Shown in pieces: positions 1 through 13,119 of a stretch of DNA of 64,000 bases (its first letter is position 1; each line of letters opens with the position of its first letter). This DNA comes from Clusia tigrina. Taxonomy: Eukaryota; Arthropoda; Insecta; Diptera; Clusiidae. The notes below the pieces were generated by a model. It searched no databases. It saw only the letters and a list, made by a program, of their open reading frames with translations, and was not told the DNA's origin. The translations under genes were made by a program, and so were the position numbers. The stretch lies in contig OV050032.1 of the NCBI GenBank assembly GCA_920105625.2, forward strand, positions 93,914,542 to 93,978,541, written 5' to 3'.

Positions 1-196
1 TCCAGTAAAAAGTTACAAGCATTTGTATGTTGCAAACTTTGATAGGTGTAGGACGTACCGTAAAGAAGTTAGGGGCGTTTGAAGTTTTATCAGTGTTTGA
101 TTTGGGACTCAAGGGTAGCATAGCTTTGAGCGATAGCTTAAATTGACAAGATGCTCGATTACTTTATTGTTACAAAATTTCAAGGTTTTATGACGC
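1..196 (+). repeat. Representative satellite monomer (register used for all positions)
   Basis: This is the first full monomer and defines the numbering. Landmarks in order are tccagtaaaaag (1-12), a tract at 13-37 ending ttgcaaac, gataggtgtaggacgtacc (41-59), a variable block at 60-77, tttgaagttttatcagtg (78-95), tttgatttgggactc (96-110), tagcatagctttgagcga (116-133), ttaaattgacaaga (138-151), a CTCGAG site in most copies (155-160, here CTCGAT), and ttacaaaatttcaagg (170-185). Internal echoes include TTTGA at 38, 78, 96 and 125, and gttacaa at 12 and 169 with gttgcaa at 29, hinting at an origin from shorter repeats. The main variable sites are 13 (t/a), 63 (a/t), 75-77 (gcg/cca), 111 (a/t), 135-136 (ag/gg/aa/at) and 147-153. 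Confidence 0.95.
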
Positions 197-2536
197 TCCA
201 GTAAAAAGTTACAAGCATTTGTATGTTGCAAACGTTGATAGGTGTAGGACGTACCGTAAAGAAGTTAGGGCCATTTGAAGTTTTATCAGTGTTTGATTTG
301 GGACTCTAGGGTAGCATAGCTTTGATCGATAGCTTAAATTGACAAGAGGCTCGAGTACTTTATTGTTACAAAATTTCAAGGTTTTATGACGCTCCAGTAA
401 AAAGTTACAAGCATTTGTATGTTGCAAACTTTGATAGGTGTAGGACGTACCGTATAGAAGTAAGGGCAATTTGAAGTTTTATCAGTGTGTGATTTGGGAC
501 TCAAGGGTAGCATAGCTTTGAGCGATGGCTTAAATTGACAAGATGCTCGAGTACTTTATTGTTACAAAATTTCAAGGTTTTATGACGCTCCAGTAAAAAG
601 TTACAAGCATTTGTATGTTGCAAACTTTGATAGGTGTAGGACGTACCGTAAAGAAGTTAGGGGCGTTTGAAGTTTTATCAGTGTTTGATTTGGGACTCTA
701 GGGTAGCATAGATTTGAGCGATAACTTAAATTGACAAGAGGCTCGAGTACTTTATTGTTACAAAATTTCAAGGTTTTATGACGCTCCAGTAAAAAGTTAC
801 AACCATTTGTATGTTGAAAACTATGATAGGTGTAGGACGTACCGTATAGAAGTTAGGGCCATTTGAAGTTTTATCAGTGTTTGATTTGGGACTCTAGGGT
901 AGCATAGCTTTGAGCGATAGCTTAAATTGACAAGAGGCTCGGGTACTTTATTGTTACAAAATGTCAAGGTTTTATGACGCTCCAGTAAAAAGTTACAAGC
1001 ATTTGTATGTTGCAAACTTTGATAGGTGTAGGAGGTACCGTATAGAAGTTAGGGCCATTTGAAGTTTTATCAGTGTTTGATTTGGGACTCAAGGGTAGCA
1101 TAGCTTTGAGCGATAGCTTAAATTGACAAGAGGCTCGAGTACTTTATTATTACAAAATTTCAAGGTTTTATGACTCTCCAGTAAAAAGTTACAACCATTT
1201 GTGTGTTGCAAACTTTTATAGGTGTAGGGCGTACCGTAAAGAAGTTAGGGGCGTTTGAAGTTTTATCAGTGTTTGATTTGGGACTCAAGGGTAGCATAGC
1301 TTTGAGCGATAGCTTAAATTGACAAGATGCTCGAGTACTTTATTGTTACAAAATTTCAAGGTTTTATAACGCTCCAGTAAAAAGTTACAAGCATTTGTAT
1401 GTTGCAAACTTTGATAGGTGTAGGACGTACCGTATAGAAGTAAGAGCCATTTTAAGTTTTATCAGTGTTTGATTTGGGACTCAAGGGTAGCATAGCTTTG
1501 AGCGATGGCTTAAATTGACAAGAGGCTCGAGTACTTTATTGTTACAAAATTTCAAGGTTTTATGACGCTCCAGTAAAAAGATACAAGCATTTGTATGTTG
1601 TAAACTTTGATAGGTGTAGGACGTACCGTATAGAAGTTAGGGCCATTTGAAGTTTTATCAGTGTTTGATTTGGGACTCTAGGGTAGCATAGCTTTGAGCG
1701 ATGGCTTAAATTGACAAGAGGCTCGAGTACTTTATTGTTACAAAATTTCAAGGTTTTATGACGCTCCAGTAAAAAGTTACAAGCATTTGTATGTTGCAAA
1801 CTTTGATAGGTGTAGGACGTACCGTAAAAAAGTTAGGGGCGTTTGAAGTTTTATCAGTGTTTGATTTGGGACTCAAGGGTAGCATAGCTTTGAGCGATAG
1901 CTTAAATTGACAAGATGCTCGATTACTTTATTGTTACAAAATTTCAAGGTTTTATGACGCTCCAGTAAAAAGTTACAAGCATTTGTATGTTGCAAACTTT
2001 GATAGGTGTAGGACGTACCGTATAGAAGTTAGAGCCATTTGAAGTTTTATCAGTGTTTGATGTGGGACTCAAGGGTAGCATAGCTTTGAGCGATGGCTTA
2101 AATTGACAAGAGGCTCGAGTACTTTATTGTTACAAGTTTCAAGGTTTTATGACGCTCCAGTAAAAAGATACAAGCATTTGTATGTTGCAAACTTTGATAG
2201 GTGTAGGACGCACCGTATAGAAGTTAGGGCCATTTGAAGTTTTATCAGTGTTTGATTTGGGACTCAAGGGTAGCATAGCTTTGAGCGATGGCTTTAATTG
2301 ACAAGAGGCTCGAGCACTTTATTGTTACAAGTTTCAAGGTTTTATGACGCTAAAGTAAAAAGATACAAGCATTTGTATGTTGCAAACTTTGATAGGTGTA
2401 GGACGTTCCGTATAGAAGTTAGAGCCATTTGAAGTTTTATCAGTGTTTGATTTGGGACTCAAGATTAGCATAGCTTTGAGCGATGGCTTAAATTGACAAG
2501 AGGCTCGAGTACTTTATTGTTACAAATTTCAAGGTT
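1..2536 (+). repeat. Left segment of the array, mixed monomers with a 9-monomer echo
   Basis: The first ten monomers are exactly 196 bp; the first one-base deletion appears near 2135 (ttacaagtttc). A private change giving ctcgattac is present near 158 and again near 1922, 1764 bp apart, which is nine monomers and suggests a local 9-mer duplication. Several substitutions here (gatcgatagc near 325, caaccatttg near 801 and 1192) are rare elsewhere. No gene or other feature is visible. Confidence 0.8.
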
Positions 2537-5274
2537 TTATGACGCTCCAGTAAAAAGATACAAGCATTTGTATGTTGCAAACGTTGATAGGTGTAGGACG
2601 TACCGTATAGAAGTTAGGGCCATTTGAAGTTTTATCAGTGTTTGATTTGGGAATGAAGGGTAGCATAGCTTTGAGCGATGGCTTAAGTTGCCAAGAGGCT
2701 CGGGTACTTTATTGTTACAAAATTTCAAGGTTTATGACGCTCCAGTAAAAAGTTACAGGCGTTTGTATGTTGCAAACTTTGATAGGTGTAGGATGTACCG
2801 TATAGAAGTTAGGGCCATTTGAAGTTTTATCAGTGTTTGATTTGGGACTCAAGGGTAGTATAGCTTTGAGCGATGGCTTAAATTGACAAGAGGCTCGAGT
2901 ACTTTATTGTTACAAAATTTCAAGGTTTTATGACGCTCCAGTAAAAAGATACAAGCATTTTTATGTTGCAAACTTTGATAGGTGTAGGACGTACCGTATA
3001 GAAGTTAGGGCCATTCGAAGTTTTATCAGTGTTTGATTTGGGACTCTAGGGAAGCATAGCTTTGAGCGATGGCTTAAATTGACAAGAGGCTCGAGTACTT
3101 TATTGTTACAAGTTTCAAGGTTTTATAACGCTCCAGTAAAAAGATACAAGCATTTGTATGTTGCAAACTTTGATAGGTGTAGGACGTTCCGTATAGAAGT
3201 TAGAGCCATTTGAAGTTTTATCAGTGTTTGATTTGGGACTCAAGGGTAGCATAGCTTTGAGCGATGGCTTAAATTGACAAGAGGCTCGAGTACTTTATTG
3301 TTTCAAATTTCAAGGTTCTATGACGCTCCAGTAAAAAGATACAAGCATTTGTATGTTGCAAACTTTGATAGGTGTAGGACGTACCGTATAGAAGTTAGGG
3401 CCATTTGAAGTTTTATCAGTGTTTGATTTGGGAATCAAGGGTAGCATAGCTTTGAGCGATGGCTTAAGTTGCCAAGAGGCTCGGGTACTTTATTGTTACA
3501 AAATTTCAAGGTTTATGACGCTCCAGTAAAAAGTTACAGGCGTTTGTATGTTGCAAACTTTGATAGGTGTAGGACGTACCGTATAGAAGTTAGGGCCATT
3601 TGAAGTTTTATCAGTGTTTGATTTGGGACTCAAGGGTAGCATAGCTTTGAGCGATGGCTTAAATTGACAAGATTCTCGAGTACTTTATTGTTACAAAATT
3701 TCAAGGTTTTATGACGCTCCAGTAAAAAGATACAAGCATTTGTATGTTGCAAACTTTGATAGGTGTAGGACGTACCGTATAGAAGTTAGGGCCATTTGAA
3801 GCTTGATCAGTGTTTGATTTGGGACTCTAGGGAAGCATAGCTTTGAGCGATGGCTTAAATTGACAAGAGGCTCCAGTACTTTATTGTTACAAAATTTCAA
3901 GGTTTTATGACGCTCCAGTAAAAAGTTACAAGCATTTGTATGTTGCAAACTTTGATAGGTGTAGGACGTACCGTAAAGAAGTTAGGGGCGTTTGAAGTTT
4001 TATCAGTGTTTGATTTGGGACTCAAGGGTAGCATAGCTTTGAGCGATAGCTTAAATTGACAAGATGCTCGAGTACTTTATTGTTACAAAATTTCAAGGTT
4101 TTATGACGCTCCAGTAAAAAGTTACAAGCATTTGTATGTTGCAAACTTTGATAGGTGTAGGACGTACCGTATAGAAGTTAGAGCCATTTGAAGTTTTATC
4201 AGTGTTTGATTTGGGACTCAAGGGTAGCATAGCTTTGAGCGATGGCTTAAATTGGCAAGAGGCTCGAGTACTTTATTGTTACAAGTTTCAAGGTTTTATG
4301 ACGCTCCAGTAAAAAGATACAAGCATTTGTATGTTGCAAACTTTGATAGGTGTAGGACGTACCGTATAGAAGTTAGGGCCATTTTAAGTTTTATCAGTGT
4401 TTGATTTGGGAATCAAGGGTAGCATAGCTTTGAGCGATGGCTTAAATTGACAAGAGGCTCGAGTACTTTATTGTTACAAAATTTCAAGGTTTTATGACGC
4501 TCCAGTAAAAAGATACAAGCATTTGTATGTTGCAAACTTTGATAGGTGTAGGACGTACCGTATAGAAGTTAGGGCCATTTGAAGTTTTATCAGTGTTTGA
4601 TTTGGGACTCAATGGTAGCATAGCTTTGAGCGATATCTTAAATTGACAAGATGCTCGAGTACTTTATTGTTACAAAATTTCAAGGTTTTATGACGCTCCA
4701 GTAAAAAGTTACAAGCATTTGTATGTTGCAATCTTTGATAGGTGTAGGACGTACCGTAAAGAAGTTAGGGGCGTTTGAAGTTTTATCAGTGTTTGATTTG
4801 AGACTCTAGGGTAGCATAGCTTTGAGCGATAACTTAAATTGACAAGATGCTCGAGTACTTCATTGTTACAAAATTTCAAGGTTTTATGACGCTCCAGTAA
4901 AAAGATACAAGCATTTGTATGTTGCAAACTTTGATAGGTGTAGGACGTACCGTATAGAAGTTAGGGCCATTTGAAGTTTTATCAGTGTTTGATTTGGGAC
5001 TCAAGAGTAGCATAGCTTTGAGCGATGGCTTAAGTTGACAAGAGCTCGGGTACTTTATTGTTACAAAATTTCAAGGTTCTATGACGCTCCAGTAAAAAGT
5101 TACAAGCATTTGTATGTTGCAAACTTTGATAGGTGTAGGACGTACCGTAAAGAAGTTAGGGGCGTTTGAAGTTTTATCAGTGTTTGATTTGGGACTCAAG
5201 GGTAGCATAGCTTTGAGCGATGGCTTAAATTGACAAGAGGCTCGAGTACTTTATTGTTACAAAATTTCAAGGAT
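2537..5274 (+). repeat. 14-monomer higher-order repeat, copy 1 (2738 bp)
   Basis: Fourteen monomer variants occur in a fixed order and restart at 5275. Offset markers agree: gaatgaagg at 2651 and 5389, and the gaagc variant monomer near 3709 and 6447, both 2738 bp apart (14 x 196 minus 6). The order is recognised by gaatgaagg, acaggcgtttg, ttacaagtttc, acgttcc, gaatcaagg, gattctcg, ctccagtac, then atagc, ggcaagagg, gcgatatc, aatctttg with cttcatt, and the shortened agagctcggg. One monomer near 4381-4500 looks like a fusion of two neighbours that are separate in copy 2, so this copy has lost one unit. Confidence 0.85.
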
Positions 5275-7641
5275 TTATGACGCTCCAGTAAAAAGATACA
5301 AGCATTTGTATGTTGCAAACTTTGATAGGTGTAGGACGTACCGTATAGAAGTTAGGGCCATTTGAAGTTTTATCAGTGCTTGATTTGGGAATGAAGGGTA
5401 GCATAGCTTTGAGCGATGGCTTAAGTTGCCAAGAGGCTCGGGTACTTTATTGTTACAAAATTTCAAGGTTTATGACGCTCCAGTAAAAAGTTACAGGCGT
5501 TTGTATGTTGCAAACTTTGATAGGTGTAGGACGTACCGTATAGAAGTTAGGGCCATTTGAAGTTTTATCAGTGTTTGATTTGGGACTCAAGGGTAGCATA
5601 GCTTTGAGCGATGGCTTAAATTGACAAGAGGCTCGAGTACTTTATTGTTACAAAATTTCAAGGTTTTATGACGCTCCAGTAAAAAGATACAAGCATTTGT
5701 ATGTTGCAAACTTTGATAGGTGTAGGACGTACCGTATAGAAGTTAGGGCCATTTGAAGTTTTATCAGTGTTTGATTTGGGACTCTAGGGAAGCATAGCTT
5801 TGAGCGATGGCTTAAATTGACAAGAGGCTCGAGTACTTTATTGTTACAAGTTTCAAGGTTTTATAGCGCTCCAGTAAAAAGATACAAGCATTTGTATGTT
5901 GCAAACTTTGATAGGTGTAGGACGTTCCGTATAGAAGGTAGAGCCATTTGAAGTTTTATCAGTGTTTGATTTGGGACTCAAGGGTAGCATAGCTTTGAGC
6001 GATGGCTTAAATTGACAAGAGGCTCGAGTACTTTATTGTTTCAAATTTCAAGGTTTTATGACGCTCCAGTAAAAAGATACAAGCATTTGTATGTTGCAAA
6101 CTTTGATAGGTGTAGGACGTACCGTATAGAAGTTAGGGCCATTTGAAGTTTTATCAGTGTTTGATTTGGGAATCAAGGGTAGCATAGCTTTGAGCGATGG
6201 CTTAAGTTGCCAAGAGGCTCGGGTACTTTATTGTTACAAAATTTCAAGGTTTATGACGCTCCAGTAAAAAGTTACAGGCGTTTGTATGTTGCAAACTTTG
6301 ATAGGTGTAGGACGTACCGTATAGAAGTTAGGGCCATTTGAAGTTTTATCAGTGTTTGATTTGGGACTCAAGGGTAGCATAGCTTTGAGCGATGGCTTAA
6401 ATTGACAAGATTCTCGAGTACTTTATTGTTACAAAATTTCAAGGTTTTATGACGCTCCAGTAAAAAGATTCAAGCATTTGTATGTTGCAAACTTTGATAG
6501 GTGTAGGACGTACCGTATAGAAGTTAGGGCCATTTGAAGCTTTATCAGTGTTTGATTTGGGACTCTAGGGAAGCATAGCTTTGAGCGACGGCTTAAATTG
6601 ACAAGAGGCTCCAGTACTTTATTGTTAAAAAATTTCAAGGTTTTATGACGCTCCAGTAAAAAGTTACAAGCATTTGTATGTTGCAAACTTTGATAGGTGT
6701 AGGACGTACCGTAAAGAAGTTAGGGGCGTTTGAAGTTTTATCAGTGTTTGATTTGGGACTCAAGGGTAGCATAGCTTTGAGCGATAGCTTAAATTGACAA
6801 GATGCTCGAGTACTTTATTGTTACAAAATTTCAAGGTTTTATGACGCTCCAGTAAAAAGTTACAAGCATTTGTATGTTGCAAACTTTGATAGGTGTAGGA
6901 CGTACCGTATAGAAGTTAGAGCCATTTGAAGTTTTATCAGTGTTTGATTTGGGACTCAAGGGTAGCATAGCTTTGAGCGATGGCTTAAATTGGCAAGAGG
7001 CTCGAGTACTTTATTGTTACAAGTTTCAAGGTTTTATGACGCTCCAGTAAAAAGATACAAGCATTTGTATGTTGCAAACTTTGATAGGTGTAGGACGTAC
7101 CGTATAGAAGTTAGGGCCATTTGAAGTTTTATCAGTGTTTGATTTGGGAATCAAGGGTAGCATAGCTTTGAGCGATGGCTTAAGTTGCCAAGAGGCTCGG
7201 GTACTTTATTGTTACAAAATTTCAAGGTTTATGACGCTCCAGTAAAAAGTTACAGGCGTTTGTATGTTGCAAACTTTGATAGGTGTAGGACGTACCGTAT
7301 AGAAGTTAGGGCCATTTGAAGTTTTATCAGTGTTTGATTTGGGACTCAAGGGTAGCATAGCTTTGAGCGATGGCTTAAATTGACAAGAGGCTCGAGTACT
7401 TTATTGTTACAAAATTTCAAGGTTTTATGACGCTCCAGTAAAAAGATACAAGCATTTGTATGTTGCAAACTTTGATAGGTGTAGGACGTACCGTATAGAA
7501 GTTAGGGCCATTTGAAGTTTTATCAGTGTTTGATTTGGGACTCAATGGTAGCATAGCTTTGAGCGATATCTTAAATTGACAAGATGCTCGAGTACTTTAT
7601 TGTTACAAAATTTCAAGGTTTTATGACGCTCCAGTAAAAAG
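5275..7641 (+). repeat. 14/15-monomer higher-order repeat, copy 2 (partial)
   Basis: The order of copy 1 is repeated from 5275, with one extra monomer (an acaggcgtttg type near 7252) that copy 1 lacks. The series breaks near 7642: instead of the expected aatctttg/cttcatt monomer the array returns to the gaagc-type monomer first seen at 6447. Private changes that mark this copy and its descendants are ttatagcg (5861), gaaggtagagcc (about 5934), gattcaagc (about 6468), gcgacggc and ttaaaaaatttc. Confidence 0.8.
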
Positions 7642-8999
7642 TTACAAGCATTTGTATGTTGCAAACTTTGATAGGTGTAGGACGTACCGTATAGAAGTTA
7701 GGGCCATTTGAAGTTTTATCAGTGTTTGATTTGGGACTCTAGGGAAGCATAGCTTTGAGCGACGGCTTAAATTGACAAGAGGCTCCAGTACTTTATTGTT
7801 AAAAAATTTCAAGGTTTTATGACGCTCCAGTAAAAAGTTACAAGCATTTGTATGTTGCAAACTTTGATAGGTGTAGGACGTACCGTAAAGAAGTTAGGGG
7901 CGTTTGAAGTTTTATCAGTGTTTGATTTGGGACTCAAGGGTAGCATAGCTTTGAGCGATGGCTTAAATTGACAAGAGGCTCGAGTACTTTATTGTTACAA
8001 AATTTCAAGGTTTTATGACGCTCCAGTAAAAAGATTCAAGCATTTGTATGTTGCAAACTTTGATAGGTGTAGGACGTACCGTATAGAAGTTAGGGCCATT
8101 TGAAGCTTTATCAGTGTTTGATTTGGGACTCTAGGGAAGCATAGCTTTGAGCGACGGCTTAAATTGACAAGAGGCTCCAGTACTTTATTGTTAAAAAATT
8201 TCAAGGTTTTATGACGCTCCAGTAAAAAGTTACAAGCATTTGTATGTTGCAAACTTTGATAGGTGTAGGACGTACCGTAAAGAAGTTAGGGGCGTTTGAA
8301 GTTTTATCAGTGTTTGATTTGGGACTCAAGGGTAGCATAGCTTTGAGCGATAGCTTAAATTGACAAGATGCTCGAGTACTTTATTGTTACAAAATTTCAA
8401 GGTTTTATGACGCTCCAGTAAAAAGTTACAAGCATTTGTATGTTGCAAACTTTGATAGGTGTAGGACGTACCGTATAGAAGTTAGAGCCATTTGAAGTTT
8501 TATCAGTGTTTGATTTGGGACTCAAGGGTAGCATAGCTTTGAGCGATGGCTTAAATTGGCAAGAGGCTCGAGTACTTTATTGTTACAAGTTTCAAGGTTT
8601 TATGACGCTCCAGTAAAAAGATACAAGCATTTGTATGTTGCAAACTTTGATAGGTGTAGGACGTACCGTATAGAAGTTAGGGCCATTTGAAGTTTTATCA
8701 GTGTTTGATTTGGGAATCAAGGGTAGCATAGCTTTGAGCGATGGCTTAAGTTGCCAAGAGGCTCGGGTACTTTATTGTTACAAAATTTCAAGGTTTATGA
8801 CGCTCCAGTAAAAAGTTACAGGCGTTTGTATGTTGCAAACTTTGATAGGTGTAGGACGTACCGTATAGAAGTTAGGGCCATTTGAAGTTTTATCAGTGTT
8901 TGATTTGGGACTCAAGGGTAGCATAGCTTTGAGCGATGGCTTAAATTGACAAGAGGCTCGAGTACTTTATTGTTACAAAATTTCAAGGTTTTATGACGC
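7642..8999 (+). repeat. 8-monomer re-duplication of the 6.45-7.6 kb segment
   Basis: The marker monomer with gattcaagc, gcgacggc and ttaaaaaatttc at 6447-6686 reappears at 8013-8252, 1566 bp away (8 x 196 minus 2), followed by the same series (atagc, ggcaagagg with ttacaagtttc, gaatcaagg, acaggcgtttg). A chimeric copy at 7642-7860 carries the right part of the marker monomer on a different left part, which locates the exchange inside that monomer. Confidence 0.75.
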
Positions 9000-10957
9000 T
9001 CCAGTAAAAAGATACAAGCATTTGTATGTTGCAAACTTTGATAGGTGTAGGACGTACCGTATAGAAGTTAGGGCCATTTGAAGTTTTATCAGTGTTTGAT
9101 TTGGGACTCAATGGTAGCATAGCTTTGAGCGATATCTTAAATTGACAAGATGCTCGAGTACTTTATTGTTACAAAATTTCAAGGTTTTATGACGCTCCAG
9201 TAAAAAGTTACAAGCATTTGTATGTTGCAATCTTTGATAGGTGTAGGACGTACCGTAAAGAAGTTAGGGGCGTTTGAAGTTTTATCAGTGTTTGATTTGA
9301 GACTCTAGGGTAGCATAGCTTTGAGCGATAACTTAAATTGACAAGATGCTCGAGTACTTCATTGTTACAAAATTTCAAGGTTTTATGACGCTCCAGTAAA
9401 AAGATACAAGCATTTGTATGTTGCAAACTTTGATATGTGTAGGACGTACCGTATAGAAGTTAGGGCCATTTGAAGTTTTATCAGTGTTTGATTTGGGACT
9501 CAAGAGTAGCATAGCTTTGAGCGATGGCTTAAGTTGACAAGAGCTCGGGTACTTTATTGTTACAAAATTTCAAGGTTTTATGACGCTCCAGTAAAAAGTT
9601 ACAAGCTTTTGTATGTTCCAAACTTTGATAGGTGTAGGACGTACCGTAAAGAAGTTAGGGGCGTTTGAAGTTTTATCAGTGTTTGATTTGGGACTCAAGG
9701 CTAGCATAGCTTTGAGCGATAACTTAAATTGACAAGATGCTCGAGTACTTTATTGTTACAAAATTTCAAGGTTTTATGACGCTCCAGTAAAAAGTTACAG
9801 GCGTTTGTATGTTGCAAACTTTGATAGGTGTAGGACGTACCGTATAGAAGTTAGGGCCATTTGAAGTTTTATCAGTGTTTGATTTGGGACTCAAGGGTAG
9901 CATAGCTTTGAGCGATGGCTTAAATTGACTAGAGGCTCGAGTACTTTATTGTTACAAAATTTCAAGGTTTTATGACGCTCCAGTAAAAAGATACAAGCAT
10001 TTGTATGTTGCAAACTTTGATAGGTGTAGGACGTACCGTATAGAAGTTAGGGCCATTTGAAGTTTTATCAGTGTTTGATTTGGGACTCAATGGTAGCATA
10101 GCTTTGAGCGATATCTTAAATTGACAAGATGCTCGAGTACTTTATTGTTACAAAATTTCAAGGTTTTATGACGCTCCAGTAAAAAGTTACAAGCATTTGT
10201 ATGTTGCAATCTTTGATAGGTGTAGGACGTACCGTAAAGAAGTTAGGGGCGTTTGAAGTTTTATCAGTGTTTGATTTGAGACTCTAGGGTAGCATAGCTT
10301 TGAGCGATAACTTAAATTGACAAGATGCTCGAGTACTTCATTGTTACAAAATTTCAAGGTTTTATGACGCTCCAGTAAAAAGATACAAGCATTTGTATGT
10401 TGCAAACTTTGATAGGTGTAGGACGTACCGTATAGAAGTTAGGGCCATTTGAAGTTTTATCAGTGTTTGATTTGGGACTCAAGAGTAGCATAGCTTTGAG
10501 CGATGGCTTAAGTTGACAAGAGCTCGGGTACTTTATTGTTACAAAATTTCAAGGTTTTATGACGCTCCAGTAAAAAGTTACAAGCATTTGTATGTTGCAA
10601 ACTTTGATAGGTGTAGGACGTACCGTAAAGAAGTTAGGGGCGTTTGAAGTTTTATCAGTGTTTGATTTGGGACTCAAGGCTAGCATAGCTTTGAGCGATA
10701 ACTTAAATTGACAAGATGCTCGAGTACTTTATTGTTACAAAATTTCAAGGTTTTATGACGCTCCAGTAAAAAGTTACAAGCATTTGTATGTTGCAAACTT
10801 TGATAGGTGTAGGACGTACCGTATAGAAGTTAGAGCCACTTGAAGTTTTATCAGTGTTTGATTTGGGACTCTAGGGTAGCATAGCTTTGAGCGATGGCTT
10901 AAATTGACAAGAGGCTCGAGTACTTTATTGTTACAAAATTTCAAGGTTTTATGACGC
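9000..10957 (+). repeat. 5-monomer tandem duplication (2 x 979 bp)
   Basis: The series gcgatatc, aatctttg with cttcatt, agagctcggg and aaggctagc at 9000-9978 is repeated at 9979-10957, offset 979 bp (5 x 196 minus 1). The first copy has private changes (tgatatgtg near 9433, agcttttg near 9604, gactagagg near 9928) absent from the second. The fifth monomer differs, so the unit ends inside it. Confidence 0.8.
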
Positions 10958-11338
10958 TCCAGTAAAAAGATTCAAGCATTTGTATGTTGCAAACTTTGAT
11001 AGGTGTAGGACGTTCCGTATAGAAGTTAGAGCCATTTGAAGTTTTATCAGTGTTTGATTTGGGACTCAAGGGTAGCATGGCTTTGAGCGATGGCTTAAAT
11101 TGACAAGAGGCTCGAGTACTTTATTGTTACAAATTTCAAGGTTTTATGACGCTCCAGTAAAAAGATACAAGCATTTGTATGTTGCAAACTTTGATAGGTG
11201 TAGGACGTACCGTACAGAAGTTAGGGCCATTTGAAGTTTTATCAGTGTTTGATTTGGGAATCAAGGGTAGCATAGCTTTGAGCGATGGCTTAAGTTGCCA
11301 AGAGGCTCGGGTACTTTATTGTTACAAGTTTCAAGGTT

Positions 11339-13119
11339 TTATAGCGCTCCAGTAAAAAGATACAAGCATTTGTATGTTGCAAACTTTGATAGGTGTAGGA
11401 CGTTCCGTATAGAAGGTAGAGCCATTTGAAGTTTTATCAGTGTTTGATTTGGGACTCAAGGGTAGCATAGCTTTGAGCGATGGCTTAAATTGACAAGAGG
11501 CTCGAGTACTTTATTGTTTCAAATTTCAAGGTTTTATGACGCTCCAGTAAAAAGATACAAGCATTTGTATGTTGCAAACTTTGATAGGTGTAGGACGTAC
11601 CGTATAGAAGTTAGGGCCATTTGAAGTTTTATCAGTGTTTGATTTGGGAATCAAGGGTAGCATAGCTTTGAGCGATGGCTTAAGTTGCCAAGAGGCTCGG
11701 GTACTTTATTGTTACAAAATTTCAAGGTTTATGACGCTCCAGTAAAAAGTTACAGGCGTTTGTATGTTGCAAACTTTGATAGGTGTAGGACGTACCGTAT
11801 AGAAGTTAGGGCCATTTGAAGTTTTATCAGTGTTTGATTTGGGACTCAAGGGTAGCATAGCTTTGAGCGATGGCTTAAATTGACAAGATTCTCGAGTACT
11901 TTATTGTTACAAAATTTCAAGGTTTTATGACGCTCCAGTAAAAAGATTCAAGCATTTGTATGTTGCAAACTTTGATAGGTGTAGGACGTACCGTATAGAA
12001 GTTAGGGCCATTTGAAGCTTTATCAGTGTTTGATTTGGGACTCTAGGGAAGCATAGCTTTGAGCGACGGCTTAAATTGACAAGAGGCTCCAGTACTTTAT
12101 TGTTAAAAAATTTCAAGGTTTTATGACGCTCCAGTAAAAAGTTACAAGCATTTGTATGTTGCAAACTTTGATAGGTGTAGGACGTACCGTAAAGAAGTTA
12201 GGGGCGTTTGAAGTTTTATCAGTGTTTGATTTGGGACTCAAGGGTAGCATAGCTTTGAGCGATAGCTTAAATTGACAAGATGCTCGAGTACTTTATTGTT
12301 ACAAAATTTCAAGGTTTTATGACGCTCCAGTAAAAAGTTACAAGCATTTGTATGTTGCAAACTTTGATAGGTGTAGGACGTACCGTATAGAAGTTAGAGC
12401 CATTTGAAGTTTTATCAGTGTTTGATTTGGGACTCAAGGGTAGCATAGCTTTGAGCGATGGCTTAAATTGGCAAGAGGCTCGAGTACTTTATTGTTACAA
12501 GTTTCAAGGTTTTATGACGCTCCAGTAAAAAGATACAAGCATTTGTATGTTGCAAACTTTGATAGGTGTAGGACGTACCGTATAGAAGTTAGGGCCATTT
12601 GAAGTTTTATCAGTGTTTGATTTGGGAATCAAGGGTAGCATAGCTTTGAGCGATGGCTTAAGTTGCCAAGAGGCTCGGGTACTTTATTGTTACAAAATTT
12701 CAAGGTTTATGACGCTCCAGTAAAAAGTTACAGGCGTTTGTATGTTGCAAACTTTGATAGGTGTAGGACGTACCGTATAGAAGTTAGGGCCATTTGAAGT
12801 TTTATCAGTGTTTGATTTGGGACTCAAGGGTAGCATAGCTTTGAGCGATGGCTTAAATTGACAAGAGGCTCGAGTACTTTATTGTTACAAAATTTCAAGG
12901 TTTTATGACGCTCCAGTAAAAAGATACAAGCATTTGTATGTTGCAAACTTTGATAGGTGTAGGACGTACCGTATAGAAGTTAGGGCCATTTGAAGTTTTA
13001 TCAGTGTTTGATTTGGGACTCAATGGTAGCATAGCTTTGAGCGATATCTTAAATTGACAAGATGCTCGAGTACTTTATTGTTACAAAATTTCAAGGTTTT
13101 ATGACGCTCCAGTAAAAAG
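11339..13119 (+). repeat. Copy of the 5.86-7.6 kb segment, offset 5478 bp (28 monomers)
   Basis: From ttatagcg at 11339 the sequence follows the series starting at 5861, including gaaggtagagcc, gattctcg, gattcaagc and gcgacggc. The offset is 5478 bp, which is 28 monomers or two 14-mer periods. The left edge is a hybrid monomer: the ctcggg variant, normally followed by ttacaaaatttc and a shortened ggtttatg, is here followed by ttacaagtttc and ttatagcg. The later part (11925-13338) also matches 8013-9426. Confidence 0.8.
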
